This document shows, piece by piece, positions 7,389 through 14,319 of a stretch of DNA of 31,027 bases. How positions within the stretch are numbered: position 1 is the stretch's first letter; each line of letters opens with the position of its first letter. Origin of the DNA: Streptomyces sp. NRRL S-87 (GTDB lineage Bacteria > Actinomycetota > Actinomycetes > Streptomycetales > Streptomycetaceae); assembly GCF_000719335.1 (NCBI RefSeq), contig NZ_JOGB01000077.1, positions 1 to 31,027 of the forward strand. Reading direction: 5' to 3'. The position numbers and the translations under genes were made by a program. Below the pieces are notes generated by a model. The model saw only the letters and a list, made by a program, of their open reading frames with translations, was not told the origin of the DNA and made no database searches.

Positions 7389-8345
7389 ATGACGCACCGG
7401 ATATCCCGGCGCGCCCGCGCGGTCAGCGCGGGTGTCGCGGCCGGGGTGCTCGTACCCCTCGCACCGCTCGCGGCGACGGCGGCGCCCGCCGCCGCGGCCA
7501 CGGCACCGCGGGCCGCCGCCACGGCGACCTCCACGGTCACGTGCAGCTCGGCGAAGGCGGGCCTGGCGGCGAAGCTCAAGCAGGACATCACCGCGGCCAT
7601 GGCGGGCCGCAAGGGCTCGATCTCGGTCGGCCTGTACGACCGGACGAACGACACGACCTGCACCTTCCGTGCGACCGTGGGCTACGACTCGGCCAGTGTG
7701 GTCAAGGCGACGGTCCTCGCCACGCTCCTGTGGGACGCGAAGAAGCACAACCGGTACCTGACGCAGCGCGAGGTGGACCTCACCACCGCGATGATCACCC
7801 AGTCCGACAACAACGCCACCACGGCGCTGTGGCGCCAGCTGGGCGTGACGAAGGTCAAGGCCTTCCTCACGTCGGCCGGGATGACGCAGACGGTGCCGGG
7901 CGCCAACGGCTACTGGGGCCTGACGCGGATCACCGTGCGGGACGAGCAGCGGCTGCTGCGCCTGCTCACCCGGAAGAACACGGTACTCAGCGACAACTCC
8001 CGTGCCTACGCACTCAAGCTCATGAACAAGGTCGTGGCCGCGCAGCGCTGGGGCACCCCGGCCGGCGCCCCGTCGACGGTGAAGGTGCACGTCAAGAACG
8101 GCTGGCTGCCGCGGGCCACGCACGGCTGGCGGGTGCACAGCATCGGCGCCTTCCAGGGGGCCGGCCACGACTACGGCATCACGGTCCTGACGCAGGACAA
8201 CGCGACCATGGACTACGGCGTGGCCACGATCCAGGCGATCGCCCGGGCCATCCACAGGGACCTGGTCCCCACGACCAGCAGCGTCCAGCGCTACGCGCCG
8301 ACGACGGCCCCGGCCGAGGTCATCCCGCCCGCTCCGGCCGGATGA
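7389..8345 (+). CDS. Secreted class A beta-lactamase-like serine hydrolase
   Basis: A 318-residue exported protein. A basic N-terminus (RISRRARA) and a long Ala-rich hydrophobic run ending near residue 37 form a signal peptide. The beta-lactamase/DD-peptidase fold motifs are in order: S103-V-V-K106, SDN at 139-141, and K236-N-G instead of the usual KTG/KSG. The segment between SDN and K236 does not show a clear class A omega loop ExxLN, so true beta-lactamase activity is doubtful; a peptidoglycan or ester hydrolase role is as likely. The C-terminal ~30 residues are Pro/Thr-rich. ATG at 7389 was chosen because the signal peptide starts there; earlier in-frame codons give no signal sequence. 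Transcription ends at the hairpin at 8350. Confidence 0.85.
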   Translation: MTHRISRRARAVSAGVAAGVLVPLAPLAATAAPAAAATAPRAAATATSTVTCSSAKAGLAAKLKQDITAAMAGRKGSISVGLYDRTNDTTCTFRATVGYDSASVVKATVLATLLWDAKKHNRYLTQREVDLTTAMITQSDNNATTALWRQLGVTKVKAFLTSAGMTQTVPGANGYWGLTRITVRDEQRLLRLLTRKNTVLSDNSRAYALKLMNKVVAAQRWGTPAGAPSTVKVHVKNGWLPRATHGWRVHSIGAFQGAGHDYGITVLTQDNATMDYGVATIQAIARAIHRDLVPTTSSVQRYAPTTAPAEVIPPAPAG

Positions 8346-8349
8346 TCCC

Positions 8350-8390
8350 CCGGCGCCCGCACCGCGCGCGACGCGCGGCGCGGGCGCCGG
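8350..8390. terminator. very strong bidirectional terminator
   Basis: Two arms of 19 bases (8350-8368 and 8372-8390) pair with a single A-C mismatch around a three-base loop. It lies five bases after the serine hydrolase stop and 22 bases beyond the end of the opposite alpha/beta hydrolase gene, so it can serve both. There is no T-run on either side. Confidence 0.85.
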
Positions 8391-8411
8391 TCCTTCCGGG
8401 TCGGCCCTGCC

Positions 8412-9269
8412 TCAGGCCCGGTGCTCCGCGAGGAACCCGAGCAGGAGCTCGGCGGTCTCGGCCGGGCGCTCCAGCGACGGGAGGTGGCCGGCCCAGGCGA
8501 GCTCGACGTGGCGGGCGCGGGGCAGGATGCCGGGCAGTCCCGCGGCGGCCGTGCGGAACTCCGCGACGTCGTGCGCTCCGCCGACCACCAGGCAGGGCGC
8601 CTGGATCCGGGACAGGTCGAGGGCCGGCTCCGCCGGCTCCTCCGCCCCCTCCGCTCCTGCTGCTCCCTCCGCTCCTGTCGCGTCCTCGGCGGGCTCCGGT
8701 GCCTCCGTACCCGCCTCCTCGGCCGCGGCGGCCTGCGCCAGGGCCCAGGCGGCGAGTTGGACCTCGAACGCGTGGCGCTGCATCTCGGCCACCCGGGTCC
8801 GGACCTCGGCCGAGGCCTCCGGGCCGAGCCACTGGTCGACGTTGAGCGCGACCGCGCCGTCGACGTCGCCCGCCTCGAGCAGTTCGTCCTCCTTCGCGCC
8901 GAAGGCCCGCAGGGCCGGGCCGGGTTCGAGGCCCGGCACGTCGGGGCAGAGCAGCGCCAGGGCGGTGACCCGCTCCGGGTACCGGGCGGCGGTCTCGAGG
9001 GCGACCCGGCCGCCGAACGAGGAGCCGACCAGGACCGCCCGCTCGATGCCGAGGTGGTCGAGGAGGTCCCGGACGTCCTCGAAGGGGCGGCGCGGGCGCG
9101 TGAAGTCGGCGGGGGTCTCGCCGTGGCCGCGGAAGTCGGCGCGCACCACCCGGTATCCGGCCGCGATCAGGTCGTCACACTGCGGGTCCCACATGCGTCG
9201 GTCGCAGACGCCGGAGTGCAGGAGCAGGACGGTGGGGCCGTCGCCGGCCTGGTCATAAGAGAGCATCAT
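8412..9269 (-). CDS. Alpha/beta hydrolase with acidic low-complexity insert
   Basis: A 285-residue cytoplasmic hydrolase. The oxyanion-side strand (VLLLHSGVCDRRMWD), the nucleophile elbow G-S-S84-F-G, Asp at ~D234 (VGGAHD) and His262 (WAGHLPSLERP) give a complete triad. FRGHGETP fits the esterase/haloperoxidase-like group. Residues ~181-217 are an Ala/Glu/Gly/Pro run with repeated GAEGA and EPAE units, placed between the cap and the last core strands. That insert is not part of the fold and looks like a repeat expansion. Two ATGs in a row (9269, 9266) compete for the start. The gene lies 19 bp downstream of the monooxygenase stop on the same strand, so the two likely form one transcript under the TetR operators. 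Substrate unknown. Confidence 0.9.
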   Translation of the reverse strand: MMLSYDQAGDGPTVLLLHSGVCDRRMWDPQCDDLIAAGYRVVRADFRGHGETPADFTRPRRPFEDVRDLLDHLGIERAVLVGSSFGGRVALETAARYPERVTALALLCPDVPGLEPGPALRAFGAKEDELLEAGDVDGAVALNVDQWLGPEASAEVRTRVAEMQRHAFEVQLAAWALAQAAAAEEAGTEAPEPAEDATGAEGAAGAEGAEEPAEPALDLSRIQAPCLVVGGAHDVAEFRTAAAGLPGILPRARHVELAWAGHLPSLERPAETAELLLGFLAEHRA

Positions 9270-9288
9270 GCGGCCGATGGTATGTCGA

Positions 9289-10473
9289 TCATGAGAATTC
9301 CACGCCCGTGAATATCTCGTCCATGGCGCGACGGGCGGCCCGTTCTGGCGTGAGGCGGACGAGGAGGTCGCGGGCGGCCGCGGCGAGCGGACGGGTCTGC
9401 TGGACCAGCCGCCCGGCCCGCCGGGCGCGCAGGCCGATGGTGGTGGTGCGGCGGTGGCGGGCGGCGGTGTACGCGGCGAGCGTGGCGGGGACGTCCCCGC
9501 CCCCGGGTACCGGTGCGGCGGCGCCGTCCAACAGGCGGGCGAGGACGGCGGCGTCCTCGATCGCCTGGCAGCCGCCCTGGCCCAGGTTGGGGGTCATGGC
9601 GTGGGCCGCGTCTCCGAGCCAGGCGATCCGACCGTGGTGGAAGCGGGGCAGCGGCACAGCCAGGTCGTGGAGGTCGTGGTGGAGCACGGTCTCCGGGTCG
9701 AGGCGGTCGAGCAGCTCGGGGATCGGGTCGTGCCAGCGCGCGAAGCGGCGCAGCAGCTCGGTGCGGTGGTCGGCGGGCCGGTACCCCTCGGGGCCGAGGG
9801 CGGTGGCGTAGACGTACACCTGGCCGTCCGCGAGGGGGACGATGCCGAAGCGCTCGCCGCGGCCCCACGTCTCGGCGGTGAGGAGCTCCGGCAGTCCGGC
9901 GCCCGGGATCACCGCCCGCCAGGCCGCCTCGCCGCTGTGCCGCAGTCCGGGGTGGGACGGGAAGAACCGGCGGCGCAGCGCGCTGTTGATGCCGTCGGCG
10001 GCCACCACCAGGTCCGCGGCCACGTCCCCGGTGGTGGTGCGCACCACCGGCCGGTCGGAGTCCGGGCGGTCGACGTCCGTCACGGCCGCACCGAAACGGA
10101 GGGAACCCGCCGGCACGGCGGCGGCGAGCGCCCGGGCCAGGGCGGGCCGGTGCACGGCGAGCGGGGCGCGGCCGTACCGGGCCACCACGGCGGCGGTGTC
10201 GGCGCGGCGCAGCCAGGTGCCGTCGGGGCGGCGCAGGCCCATCGCCGCCGGCAGGGCCTCGCCGGCCCAGGCCGTGTCGCCGAGGCCGATCGCGTCGAGG
10301 GCGCGCAGGGCGTTGGGGGCGAGGACGATCCCGGCGCCGGTGAGCGGCAGCTCGTTGGCGCGCTCGCAGACGGTGACGCGCCAGCCGCGCCGGTGCAGGG
10401 CCGCCGCGACCGCGAGCCCGCCGATGCCGGCCCCCGCTATGAGTGCGTGCCGCTCGCGTCCGTTCCCGGGCAT
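9289..10473 (-). CDS. FAD-dependent monooxygenase
   Basis: A 394-residue class A flavoprotein hydroxylase that uses NAD(P)H and O2 on a small, probably aromatic, substrate. The dinucleotide motif GAGIGG is at 14-19; the VVAADGINS segment is the DG motif; WLGDAAHAMTPNLGQGG is the second FAD (GD) motif. Overall it resembles the HpxO / 6-hydroxynicotinate monooxygenase group. AGGAGG lies well spaced before the ATG at 10473. It is divergent from a TetR gene, with two perfect operators in the 104-bp gap, so it is very likely repressed by that regulator and induced by a substrate-like ligand. The alpha/beta hydrolase downstream may act on its product. Degradation or detoxification role is inference. 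Confidence 0.92.
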   Translation of the reverse strand: MPGNGRERHALIAGAGIGGLAVAAALHRRGWRVTVCERANELPLTGAGIVLAPNALRALDAIGLGDTAWAGEALPAAMGLRRPDGTWLRRADTAAVVARYGRAPLAVHRPALARALAAAVPAGSLRFGAAVTDVDRPDSDRPVVRTTTGDVAADLVVAADGINSALRRRFFPSHPGLRHSGEAAWRAVIPGAGLPELLTAETWGRGERFGIVPLADGQVYVYATALGPEGYRPADHRTELLRRFARWHDPIPELLDRLDPETVLHHDLHDLAVPLPRFHHGRIAWLGDAAHAMTPNLGQGGCQAIEDAAVLARLLDGAAAPVPGGGDVPATLAAYTAARHRRTTTIGLRARRAGRLVQQTRPLAAAARDLLVRLTPERAARRAMDEIFTGVEFS

Positions 10474-10525
10474 GGCCGTTTCCTCCTCGTGTCGCGCACT
10501 GCCGTCCGCACCGCGGACGCGTCGG

Positions 10526-10543
10526 CCTCTACAGCTGTAGAGG
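10526..10543. promoter_or_regulatory. TetR operator O1
   Basis: A perfect 18-bp palindrome built on the half-site CCTCTACAG. It shares its 16-bp core with the second site 28 bp away (centre to centre). It is nearer the monooxygenase start. Confidence 0.85.
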
Positions 10544-10551
10544 GACGTGCG

Positions 10552-10573
10552 TCACTCTACAGCTGTAGAGTGA
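10552..10573. promoter_or_regulatory. TetR operator O2
   Basis: A perfect 22-bp palindrome with half-site TCACTCTACAG. It ends four bases before the TetR ATG, so a bound repressor would block its own gene, and its edge overlaps the only ribosome-site-like sequence (GTGAGG). Confidence 0.87.
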
Positions 10574-10577
10574 GGCC

Positions 10578-11252
10578 ATGTCCAGCCCAGACCGCTCCGA
10601 CCCGACCGTCGCCGCCCGACCGCGCACCGCCCGGGCACCCGCGGGCGGGCGGGCGCCCGACCGCCGCACGCTCATCGCCGACACCGCGATCGCCACCGTC
10701 GCCGGCGCGGGGCTGCGCGGGCTCACGCACCGGGCGGTCGACGCCGCGGCGGGACTGCCCGCGGGCAGCACGTCGTACTACTTCCGCACCCGGACGGCCC
10801 TGATCGGCGCCTGCTACCACCGGCTCGCCGAACTCGACACGGTGGACTACGAGAGCGTCGGGCGGGGCGGGGCGCACGACGGCGCCGGTACGGGGGCACC
10901 CGACCGGGACGGGGTCGCCGGCATGCTGGCCGCGCTGCTGCTGCACTGGCTGACCACGGGCCGTGAGCGCCAACTGGCGCGCTACGAACTGAGCCTGGAG
11001 GCCGCGCGCAACCCGGAGCTGGACGCGGAGCTGCACCAGGCGGGCGCGGGCGCGCGCCGGCAGGCGGCCGACCTGCTCGCCGCGCTCGGGTCCCCCCGGC
11101 CGCGCGAGGCGGCCGAACTGCTGGTCGCCTGGGCGGACGGACTGCTGTACGACCGCCTCGCCGGGGCCACGGCCCGCTCCCGGCCGGCCCCCGACCCGGC
11201 CGAACTGCGCGCGGTCGCCCGCCGCATGCTCGACGCGGCACTCGCCGACTGA
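10578..11252 (+). CDS. TetR-family transcriptional regulator
   Basis: A 224-residue repressor. After a disordered Pro/Ala/Arg-rich start, residues ~30-75 form the TetR helix-turn-helix: DTAIATVAGAGLRGLTHRAV, then AAAGLPAGSTSYYFRTRTALI, with the typical G-S-x-Y-Y-F end of the recognition helix. The rest is an Ala/Leu-rich helical ligand domain that includes an ERQLARYELSLEA segment common in this subgroup. It is divergent from the monooxygenase, and the twin operators between them make it the obvious controller of both itself and that operon. The ATG at 10578 follows the second operator by only four bases; its ribosome site is poor, so leaderless translation is possible. Ligand unknown. Confidence 0.92.
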   Translation: MSSPDRSDPTVAARPRTARAPAGGRAPDRRTLIADTAIATVAGAGLRGLTHRAVDAAAGLPAGSTSYYFRTRTALIGACYHRLAELDTVDYESVGRGGAHDGAGTGAPDRDGVAGMLAALLLHWLTTGRERQLARYELSLEAARNPELDAELHQAGAGARRQAADLLAALGSPRPREAAELLVAWADGLLYDRLAGATARSRPAPDPAELRAVARRMLDAALAD

Positions 11253-11371
11253 GGCCCGCGCCGGGGGCGGGCCTGCGGCGGGGGCGGGCCCACGGCGGGG
11301 GCTGGACCGATCAGCCGGGGGGCGGGCGCCCGGATCGGCCGGGGGGCCGGCGTGTGACGCGCGCACCACGG

Positions 11372-11430
11372 GGCCTGTCCTTCGGATCGTGCCGGGTCCG
11401 CAACACCCGGCCCGAACCGAAGGACAGGCC
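11372..11430. terminator. nested inverted repeat between convergent genes
   Basis: Outer arms of 14 bp (GGCCTGTCCTTCGG at 11372-11385, complement at 11417-11430) enclose an inner 7-bp stem (GCCGGGT 11391-11397, ACCCGGC 11405-11411). It lies between the converging TetR and GNAT-AAA+ genes and can stop both. The two-tier structure may instead be a small mobile palindromic repeat. The preceding 11253-11340 is a run of GGCGGGGGCGGGC-like repeats with no gene. Confidence 0.7.
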
Positions 11431-11481
11431 GCCCCTGCACGCCGACGCCGTGCGGCGCGCCAGCCGTGCGGCCGGTACGGT

Positions 11482-12771
11482 TCACACCCGCGCGTGCGCC
11501 GTGATGTCCGCCTCGAACTCGCCCGTCATCGCCGGCGTCACCGTGGGCCGGCACTGCGCCACCGCCGCCAGGTAGTCCGCGGTGGTCGCGCCCGGCGGCA
11601 GCGGCGAGGCGGGCCGCCCGCCGACGGCCTCCAGGTCCCGCTCGAACGACACCTGCGCCGCCATCCGCGCCGCGTGCTCGATGTCCGCGGGCGTGAACAG
11701 CTCCGTCTCCGCCACCAGCGCCGCCACGTCCACGTCGGGCCGCCCGGCCGTGTACCGCGACCAGATCGCCGCCCGCGCGCCCGCGTCCGGCGTGCCGATC
11801 GGGATCAGGTAGTCGAAGCGCCCCGGGCGCAGGAACGCCGGGTCGAGCGACCGGATCGAGTTCGTGGCGCACACCAGCAGCCGCTCGTCGCCCTCCCGGA
11901 AGCCGGGGATCAGCTTGAGGAGCTCGTTGGTCACCCCGTGCATGCCGCCGGGCTGCGCCGGCTCACTGCGCACCGGCGCGATCTCCTCGACCTCGTCGAT
12001 GAAGAGCAGGACCCGCTCCAGCTCGGCGACCCGGGCGAAGGCGTCGCGCAGGGCGGCGGCCAGGTTGCCCTCGTCGGCCAGCCGGGAGGGGAAGATCTCG
12101 ACGAACGGCCAGCCCAGGCGGGAGGCGACGGCCCGGGCGAAGGTGGTCTTGCCGGTGCCGGGCGGGCCGAAGAGGGTGATCGCCCGCGGCGGCCGCACGC
12201 CGTGCTGCGCGGCCCGCTCGGGCTCGGCCAGCGGCAGGACGACCCGCCGCTCTATGAGGTCCTTCTCCTTCTCCATTCCGGCGACCCTGCCCCACAGGTC
12301 GTTGGGCAGGAAGCGGCCGCCGAGGTCGTCGAGGAGCCCGGCCGCGGGGCCGTGCAGCGGTTCGGTCTTCTCGAAGTAGGCGACCGCGGGCTGACGGGTG
12401 TAGCCCGCGTTGAGCAGCCCCTCACCGAGCAGGTCCTCCTCGGGCAGCACGTACGCGATCCGGCTCACCCGCGCGGCGATCAGCCGCCGCTCCAGCTCCA
12501 CCAGCAGGGCGCTCGCCAGGCCCCGGCCGCGCCAGCCCGAGTTGATGGCGATCCGCATCACCCAGGCGCGCTCGCCGGCCACGCAGGCCAGCGCCGCGCC
12601 GATGGGCACGCCCTGGTGGACGGCGACGACGGCGGGCTGCCGGTCGGTCAGCGCCCCGATGCACTCGGCCAGCGAGAAGACGGACTCCTGGCCCAGCTCG
12701 GCCGTGGTGTCGATGAGGTGGACCACCGCGGCGAGATCGCTCTCGCGGTAGTCGTGGATCAGCCAGTTCAC
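11482..12771 (-). CDS. GNAT acetyltransferase fused to an AAA+ ATPase
   Basis: A 429-residue two-domain protein. Residues ~1-135 are a GNAT N-acetyltransferase: the acetyl-CoA loop is R81-G-R-G84-L-A86 after an AINSGW strand. Residues ~150-400 are an AAA+ ATPase of the proteasome-ATPase/FtsH-like group: Walker A GPPGTGKT (202-209), Walker B LLFIDE (255-260), sensor CATN (N304) and the FLRPGRFD arginine-finger block (313-320), followed by a lid helix bundle. No protease or membrane part is present. GTG at 12771 was chosen because GAGGGG lies ~8 bases upstream and the GNAT domain starts directly after it; longer in-frame versions add only unconserved Arg/Pro-rich residues. Possibly it remodels and acetylates a protein, but the target is unknown. 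Confidence 0.9.
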   Translation of the reverse strand: MNWLIHDYRESDLAAVVHLIDTTAELGQESVFSLAECIGALTDRQPAVVAVHQGVPIGAALACVAGERAWVMRIAINSGWRGRGLASALLVELERRLIAARVSRIAYVLPEEDLLGEGLLNAGYTRQPAVAYFEKTEPLHGPAAGLLDDLGGRFLPNDLWGRVAGMEKEKDLIERRVVLPLAEPERAAQHGVRPPRAITLFGPPGTGKTTFARAVASRLGWPFVEIFPSRLADEGNLAAALRDAFARVAELERVLLFIDEVEEIAPVRSEPAQPGGMHGVTNELLKLIPGFREGDERLLVCATNSIRSLDPAFLRPGRFDYLIPIGTPDAGARAAIWSRYTAGRPDVDVAALVAETELFTPADIEHAARMAAQVSFERDLEAVGGRPASPLPPGATTADYLAAVAQCRPTVTPAMTGEFEADITAHARV

Positions 12772-13006
12772 CGGTACCGCCCCTCGTTCGTGCTCCTGCG
12801 GTGAGGCTAGGGGCGGGGTGCCGGGCCGTTCGCCCGACAGGTTGCACAAGCGGGACCGCGGAACCGTCCGCCGCGTCGATAGACGTGCGGGGTGCCGCGG
12901 CTTCCTTGCGGAATGTCCGCATGCGATCCGTTCGCGGGCCGGATTCACAGGAGATTCTCAAGGAACGGGAGCCTCCGCTCATAGCTTTCCGGGCCAGGCT
13001 CAAGGC

Positions 13007-13777
13007 ATGATCCACCGCATGCTCCCCCGACAGGCCCGGCACGTACGGACCGGCGCGCGCGTGCTGATCGCGATGACCCCGCTCGTCGCACTGCTCGGCA
13101 CGGTCACGCCCGCGAACGGCGCCCACCTCCCGCCGGGCGAGACCGTGACGGCGCGCGAGTCGGACGAGAGCGACCGGGTGGGCGCCCTGTTCGCGGGCGG
13201 CCTGGACGGCGGCCACTACTGCACCGCGTCGGTGGTGCGCAGCGACGACCGGAACCTGATCGCCACCGCGGCCCACTGCCTGACCCAGGACGCGGGGCGG
13301 ACCGTGTTCGTCCCCGGTTACCGCGACGGCGACGCACCGTACGGGGTGTGGCGGCTCACCGGCACGTACGTGGACCCCGGCTGGACGGCGGACGAGGACC
13401 CGGACGCGGACGTGGCGTTCGCGACCGTGGCGCCGCTCGACGGGGAGGAGATCGAGGACGTGCTCGGCGGCTTCACGGTGGCCCCGGACCAGCCGGACGA
13501 CGTGGACGTCACGGTCGTGGGCTACCCGAGCACGGCCGAGGCCCCGCTGCTGTGCCGCAACGAGACCTCCCTGTTCAGCGCCACGCAGCGGCGCATCGAG
13601 TGCCCCGACTACAGCGGGGGCACCAGCGGCAGTCCGTGGCTGACGACCACGGGCCGGCTCGTGGGAGTGCTGGGCGGGTACGAGGGCGGCGGCACGGTGC
13701 CGGAGGTGTCGTACAGCGCGGTGCTGGGCGAGCGGGCGCGGGAGCTGTACCGCGAGGCGGCGGTGTCGGGGGGCTGA
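13007..13777 (+). CDS. Secreted trypsin-like serine protease
   Basis: A 256-residue S1-family peptidase. Residues ~1-39 are a signal peptide: a basic start (RQARHVRTGARV), a hydrophobic core (LIAMTPLVALLGTV) and a likely AxA-type cut near NGAH. The triad is H90 (TAAHC), D135 (DPDADVAF) and S207 (GGTSGSP in place of GDSGGP). Cys72-Cys91 around the His loop, and Cys183-Cys199 before the serine, could form disulfides. It resembles the small Streptomyces exported endopeptidases rather than the alpha-lytic group, since no pro-domain is visible. The start at 13007 has only a weak AAGG before it. It is a single gene between two minus-strand genes; the gap 12772-13006 shows no clear promoter. Confidence 0.9.
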   Translation: MIHRMLPRQARHVRTGARVLIAMTPLVALLGTVTPANGAHLPPGETVTARESDESDRVGALFAGGLDGGHYCTASVVRSDDRNLIATAAHCLTQDAGRTVFVPGYRDGDAPYGVWRLTGTYVDPGWTADEDPDADVAFATVAPLDGEEIEDVLGGFTVAPDQPDDVDVTVVGYPSTAEAPLLCRNETSLFSATQRRIECPDYSGGTSGSPWLTTTGRLVGVLGGYEGGGTVPEVSYSAVLGERARELYREAAVSGG

Positions 13778-13799
13778 CCGCCGTCCGGCCGATGCCGCC

Positions 13800-14276
13800 T
13801 CACGTGCCCGCGGGCTCGAACCAGGTGGGCTCGTCCTTCAGCGCCTGCCGGATCCGGTCCAGCGCGAACGCCTCCAGCGGCGGGAGCGCGTCCACGGCGA
13901 ACCAGGCCACGTCGAGCGACTCCTCGTCGTTCACCCGGGCCTCGCCGCCCACCGCCCGGCAGCGGAAGGTGATGTCCATGTACTGGCACGCGTCGCCGTT
14001 GGCGTACGTCACCGGCTGGAGGCACTGCACGAGGACGACGCGCTCGGCGACGCAGCGCACGGCCGTCTCCTCGTACACCTCGCGCACCGCCGTCTCGGCG
14101 GGCTGCTCCCCCGGTTCGGAGATGCCGCCGATGACGGACCAGCCGCCGGTGTCGGCGCGCCGCCCGAGCAGCACCCGCCCCTCGCCGTCGAACACCACGG
14201 CGGTCACGCCCGGCAGGAACAGCAGCTGGTGGCCGGCGGTGGCCCGGATGCGGCGGATGAACTCGGGGGTGCTCAT
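13800..14276 (-). CDS. Nudix hydrolase
   Basis: A 158-residue protein with a full Nudix box, G-x5-E-x7-R-E-V-Y-E-E-T-A, read in GGISEPGEQPAETAVREVYE. It is preceded by TAVVFDGEGRVLLGRR and WSVIGG. The region QCLQPVTYANGDACQYMDITF is shared with the ADP-ribose/DHNTP-like Nudix proteins annotated in Streptomyces. It differs from the Nudix protein at 2748 and is not a recent copy. The ATG at 14276 is 43 bp below the lnt stop on the same strand, so it is probably the second gene of an lnt transcript. Substrate not deducible. Confidence 0.9.
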   Translation of the reverse strand: MSTPEFIRRIRATAGHQLLFLPGVTAVVFDGEGRVLLGRRADTGGWSVIGGISEPGEQPAETAVREVYEETAVRCVAERVVLVQCLQPVTYANGDACQYMDITFRCRAVGGEARVNDEESLDVAWFAVDALPPLEAFALDRIRQALKDEPTWFEPAGT

Positions 14277-14319
14277 GGCACGACCCTAGGGGGTTCGAGG
14301 CGGTGCGTGACGGACCGGG

